From Rhizobium esperanzae (GTDB taxonomy: Bacteria; Pseudomonadota; Alphaproteobacteria; Rhizobiales; Rhizobiaceae): a stretch of DNA of 64,000 bases. A program made the translations under genes and the position numbers. This document shows positions 61,660 through 64,000 of the stretch, in pieces (the stretch's first letter is position 1; every line of letters starts with the position of its first letter). The stretch is from contig NZ_MXPU01000003.1 in NCBI RefSeq assembly GCF_002204185.1, positions 1 through 64,000 on the forward strand, read 5' to 3'. The notes beneath the pieces were generated by a model. The model was not told the origin of the DNA. It ran no database searches and worked only from the letters and a program-made list of their open reading frames with translations.

Positions 61660-61915
61660 CACTCGCCCGTGGCTGGATTCCTGTGACAGGCACAGGAATG
61701 AGGGAGTTTGGAGCGACGTTCTCGCCCGTGCTCCTCCCCTCTCGTTGGAACGCGGCATCCTCCAACATCCCTCATCCTGAGCGCGCAGGGCAAAGGCCGG
61801 AGCCTCGAAGGACGCGCTCCACCGCTGCTTCTTGCCTACATCCGATGCCGGCGCAGCCGCCTCGCCCTTCGAGGCCCCTCGTGGGGCACCTCAGGGTGAG
61901 GCTCTATCGACCACT
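61660..61915. repeat. Two repeat elements between convergent genes
   Basis: First TGGCTGGATTCCTGTGACAG and GCACAGGAATGAGGGAG near 61670-61705, also seen in part near 16560. Then a family A pair: CATCCTGAGCGCGCAGGGCA ... CCTCGAAGGACGCGC (61770-61820) and CGCCCTTCGAGGCCCC ... CACCTCAGGGTGAGGCTC (61862-61905). No gene is present. Confidence 0.65.
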
Positions 61916-61920
61916 CGCAC

Positions 61921-62673
61921 CTATTCCAGCCGCCGCGCCTCCACCGGAGCCTCCTGCTTGAAGCCGTCGAAAAAGCGCCCGCCACGCAGGGCAAGTTCCC
62001 GATCGGCGAGAGCCAGGAGCCAGGCGCCGTCACCCTGCACCGCCAGCCTGAACGCGGCATCGAATTCCGCCGTCAGTTCCCCATCAAGCTTCATCATGAG
62101 CCGCGGCGCCCACTTGCCGCGGCCGGTCCATGCGCCGCGCCCAAGCAACATCAGATCGGCGAGCTTCTGGTAGAGAGCCGCCGCGATAGCAGCGATTTCT
62201 TCAGGCGGTCGGTCGCCGCGCAGGTCGTCGGCGAGATCAGTGACTTGATAGCGCAGCATATCATAGCTCGGGCTATCGAGAGGCTTCGGCCCCGCGGCGA
62301 GAACGCTCGCCGCCTTCGCCTGGATGAGGCGCCCACGCTCGATATCGGGCCCGATAATGCTGCCTGTCGCAACCATATTGACCATGATGGGACAGCCGCT
62401 CTCCGCGTCGTGATGGAGATAATGCGCCAGCGTCTGCGGATCATGGACGAAGGCTTCGACCGGAAAAACGTCTTCGGTGAAGGATTCCCGCCAAGCCCGG
62501 TCGAGCGACGAAAACACGACGACGAGATCAATGTCCGAAAAAGCAGCCCCCTCGCCGCGCATGATGGATCCGGAAACATAGGCGAAGGCGGCCCCGGCAT
62601 AGCGGCTGGCGAGAGAGCGGCAGGCGGCGGCGCGCGCCCGCTCGGCAAGAAACTGTTTCTGGATATCGTCCAC
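61921..62673 (-). CDS. Nucleotidyltransferase-domain protein
   Basis: 250 residues from a GTG at 62673 with GAGGACGAG upstream. The open frame extends to 62748, but that part is the terminator hairpin and cannot be the true start. YVSGSIMRGEGAAFSDIDLVVVF is the MNT-type nucleotidyltransferase motif (GS..RG...SDIDL) with both metal Asp residues; a helical C-terminal domain follows (YDMLRYQVTDLADDLRGD, YQKLADLMLLGRG). Such proteins are related to aminoglycoside or minimal nucleotidyltransferases. It lies behind a predicted attenuator. Confidence 0.8.
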   Translation of the reverse strand: MDDIQKQFLAERARAAACRSLASRYAGAAFAYVSGSIMRGEGAAFSDIDLVVVFSSLDRAWRESFTEDVFPVEAFVHDPQTLAHYLHHDAESGCPIMVNMVATGSIIGPDIERGRLIQAKAASVLAAGPKPLDSPSYDMLRYQVTDLADDLRGDRPPEEIAAIAAALYQKLADLMLLGRGAWTGRGKWAPRLMMKLDGELTAEFDAAFRLAVQGDGAWLLALADRELALRGGRFFDGFKQEAPVEARRLE

Positions 62674-62707
62674 GTTCTCGTCCTCGAATGCGGAGACGAG
62701 CGGCAAC

Positions 62708-62732
62708 AAAAAACCCGCTCGTTTCCGGCGGG
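62708..62732 (-). terminator. Intrinsic terminator of a predicted attenuator
   Basis: On the minus strand CCCGC, a 9-base loop, GCGGG and six T form a compact terminator 35 bases before the nucleotidyltransferase start and 32 bases after the stop of a Trp-containing leader peptide. The 5' arm with its flank (CCAACCCGCC) can alternatively pair with GGCGG and GGGTGG inside the leader, the antiterminator. Confidence 0.7.
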
Positions 62733-62763
62733 TTGGTATCTTCTGCAATGAACGGAATTCAGT

Positions 62764-62832
62764 TCACGCTTCGGCCACCCACCGCCAAACGGTGGTCGTA
62801 GACATCGTGGAGACTGCGAAAATCCTGCTCAT
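62764..62832 (-). CDS. Predicted Trp-Arg-Trp leader peptide
   Basis: 22 codons from ATG 62832 (or 13 from the in-frame ATG 62805) ending VWRWVAEA. Two UGG codons flank a CGG, within a CCACCG/CGGTGG hairpin that overlaps the antiterminator arm. There is no RBS at 62832, but the predicted transcription start falls on this ATG, so translation may be leaderless as known for trpL of Sinorhizobium meliloti. A ribosome stalled at the Trp codons would free the antiterminator. Confidence 0.55.
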   Translation of the reverse strand: MSRIFAVSTMSTTTVWRWVAEA

Positions 62833-62838
62833 GGACGT

Positions 62839-62867
62839 AAGTTATCGCCCGCCGGCAACAGCGTCAA
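62839..62867 (-). promoter_or_regulatory. Predicted sigma70-type promoter of the leader
   Basis: TTGACG (62862-62867) and TAACTT (62839-62844) on the minus strand, 17 bases apart. A start seven bases downstream coincides with the leader peptide ATG at 62832. Confidence 0.5.
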
Positions 62868-62944
62868 TCCGCCAAGCACGCTTCCCCGCCGCACTGTTTT
62901 CCGTCTAAGATCACCGAAAGACTCGTTGAACAGGAAGGCCCGCC

Positions 62945-63640
62945 ATGCCCCATCCCGCCACCGTCATTCCGCGCCCAGCACCGGTTCTGCTGCCGGTCGA
63001 AGGCAGCGACGAGCGTTTCCCGGTGCGCCGCGTCTATTGCGTCGGTCGCAATTATGCCGATCATGCGATCGAGATGGGCCATGATCCGAGCCGCGAACCG
63101 CCCTTCTTCTTTCAGAAGAACGCCGATAATCTGCTGCCGGCGGGCAACCCATTCCCTTACCCGCCGCTGTCGAACGACGTGCATTACGAGGTGGAATGCG
63201 TGCTGGCGCTGAAATCGGGCGGCGCGAACATCCGGGCCGAGCAAGCGCTCGATTGCATCTACGGCTATGCCGTCGGCATCGATTTCACCCGCCGCGACCT
63301 GCAGGGCGAAGCCAAGAAGCTTGGCCGTCCCTGGGAGCTCGCCAAAGCCTTCGAACATTCCGCCCCCGTCTCGGCGATCGTGCCGGCAAGCCGTCTCGGC
63401 CATCCCGCCGACGGCCGGATCTGGCTGGAGCAGAACGGCAGGCGCGTGCAGGACGGCGACCTCAACCAGATGATCTGGAAGGTGCCGGAGATCATCGCCG
63501 AACTGTCGAAGCTCTTCGTGCTGGCGGCCGGAGACGTGATCATGACGGGCACGCCGGCCGGCGTCGGCGCGGTTGCCAGGGGCGACCGCATCACCTGCGG
63601 CATCGAGGGTGTTGCGACGCTCTCGGTCGACATCGTCTGA
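62945..63640 (+). CDS. Fumarylacetoacetate-hydrolase family protein (fumarylpyruvate hydrolase-like)
   Basis: 231 residues of the short FAH type. RRVYCVGRNYADHAIEMG, PPFFFQKNADNLL, HYEVECVLALKSGG with the metal Glu residues, GYAVGIDFTRRDLQ and GDVIMTGTPAGVGAV are the family signatures. It would cleave a C-C bond in a beta-diketo acid such as fumarylpyruvate, or act as an oxaloacetate tautomerase/decarboxylase-like enzyme; the sequence does not decide. 10 bases before the carbonic-anhydrase-like gene, probably one transcript. Confidence 0.9.
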   Translation: MPHPATVIPRPAPVLLPVEGSDERFPVRRVYCVGRNYADHAIEMGHDPSREPPFFFQKNADNLLPAGNPFPYPPLSNDVHYEVECVLALKSGGANIRAEQALDCIYGYAVGIDFTRRDLQGEAKKLGRPWELAKAFEHSAPVSAIVPASRLGHPADGRIWLEQNGRRVQDGDLNQMIWKVPEIIAELSKLFVLAAGDVIMTGTPAGVGAVARGDRITCGIEGVATLSVDIV

Positions 63641-63650
63641 GGAGAGGTCC

Positions 63651-64000
63651 ATGCCCGTCTACGCGCTCGGCGGCCTGACGCCGAAACTGCCTGCCGCCGG
63701 CCTCCACTGGATCGCGCCGGATGCGCATGTGATCGGCGATATCGAGCTCGGCGAGAATGTCGGCATCTGGTTCGGATCGGTGCTGCGCGGCGACAATGAG
63801 AGGATCACCATCGGCGCCGGCACCAACATCCAGGAAGGCGTCATGGCCCATACCGACATGGGCTTTCCGCTGACCACGGGCAAGGGCTGCACCATCGGCC
63901 ACCACGCCATCCTCCACGGCTGCACGCTCGGCGACAACGTGCTGATCGGCATGGGCGCGACCATTCTCAACGGTGCCAGGATCGGCAACAATTGCCTCGT
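63651..64000 (+). CDS. Gamma-class carbonic-anhydrase-like protein, N-terminal part (runs off window)
   Basis: About 116 residues are visible. Left-handed beta-helix hexapeptide repeats dominate: IGDIELGENVGIWFGSVLRGD, ITIGAGTNIQEGVMAHTD, CTIGHHAILHGCTLGDN. The His positions in MAHTD and GHHAILHG correspond to the zinc ligands of gamma carbonic anhydrases. GGAGAGGTCC precedes the ATG. The C-terminus lies beyond the window. Confidence 0.9.
   Translation, partial: MPVYALGGLTPKLPAAGLHWIAPDAHVIGDIELGENVGIWFGSVLRGDNERITIGAGTNIQEGVMAHTDMGFPLTTGKGCTIGHHAILHGCTLGDNVLIGMGATILNGARIGNNCL

Overview
The window looks like a chromosome or chromid segment of a fast-growing rhizobium, most likely the Rhizobium leguminosarum/etli group. 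The grounds are high-GC alphaproteobacterial coding throughout, a desaturase plus Rieske pair of the MocD/MocE type, a type II lumazine synthase behind an FMN riboswitch, many dispersed palindromic intergenic repeats of the rhizobial kind, and a dense supply of ABC, LacI, ROK, LysR, MocR and TetR genes. No rRNA, tRNA, CRISPR array, insertion sequence or phage gene was seen. Both ends cut through genes: a VCBS-type adhesin at 1 and a gamma-class carbonic anhydrase at 64000.

Layout. 1-6462: adhesin fragment, small stress-type proteins (SRPBCC, a frameshifted GFA protein, DJ-1/PfpI), a LacI regulator and a MocD/MocE-like pair followed by the stump of its reductase. 6765-13427: six tightly packed genes forming a partner-switching/c-di-GMP signalling cluster (GGDEF-EAL, two HATPase-like proteins, a STAS-methyltransferase fusion, a HAMP-PP2C phosphatase and a STAS-type antagonist). 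13898-16375: a secreted SGNH esterase, a glycine-rich exported protein, and a scar where a TetR gene and a metallo-hydrolase gene lost their divergent 5' ends. 16699-24655: a GH42 beta-galactosidase with its own CUT1-type ABC importer and a divergent ROK repressor.

24871-36829: miscellaneous small genes, a decayed Imm8-like immunity gene, an EamA exporter/MocR divergon, a CHASE4 histidine kinase with its response regulator, a frameshifted GNAT, and a DUF899 module with an HTH regulator. 37110-46992: a luciferase-like monooxygenase, LysR, an MFS pump with ArsR regulator, a methyltransferase, a complete siderophore/haem-type ABC importer and a class III cyclase. 47439-51613: small proteins, FMN riboswitch plus lumazine synthase, a frameshifted VOC protein and a DUF1194 protein.

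51984-58394 is the most unusual block. A large FecR-TPR-outer-membrane-barrel fusion overlaps by one base a CHASE2 class III nucleotide cyclase, and a gene for a small membrane protein resembling the PycTM (DUF5706) effector of Pycsar defence is transcribed divergently from it. 58427-64000 holds a GNAT, a TetR/DUF308 divergon with two matching operators, an epimerase-like protein, a nucleotidyltransferase behind what looks like a complete tryptophan-type attenuator with a leaderless leader peptide, a FAH-family hydrolase and the carbonic anhydrase.

A recurring oddity is single-base reading-frame breaks in short G or C runs in otherwise well-preserved small genes (GFA, GNAT, VOC, possibly others). 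These could be real decay or assembly errors and should be checked against reads before being treated as pseudogenes.
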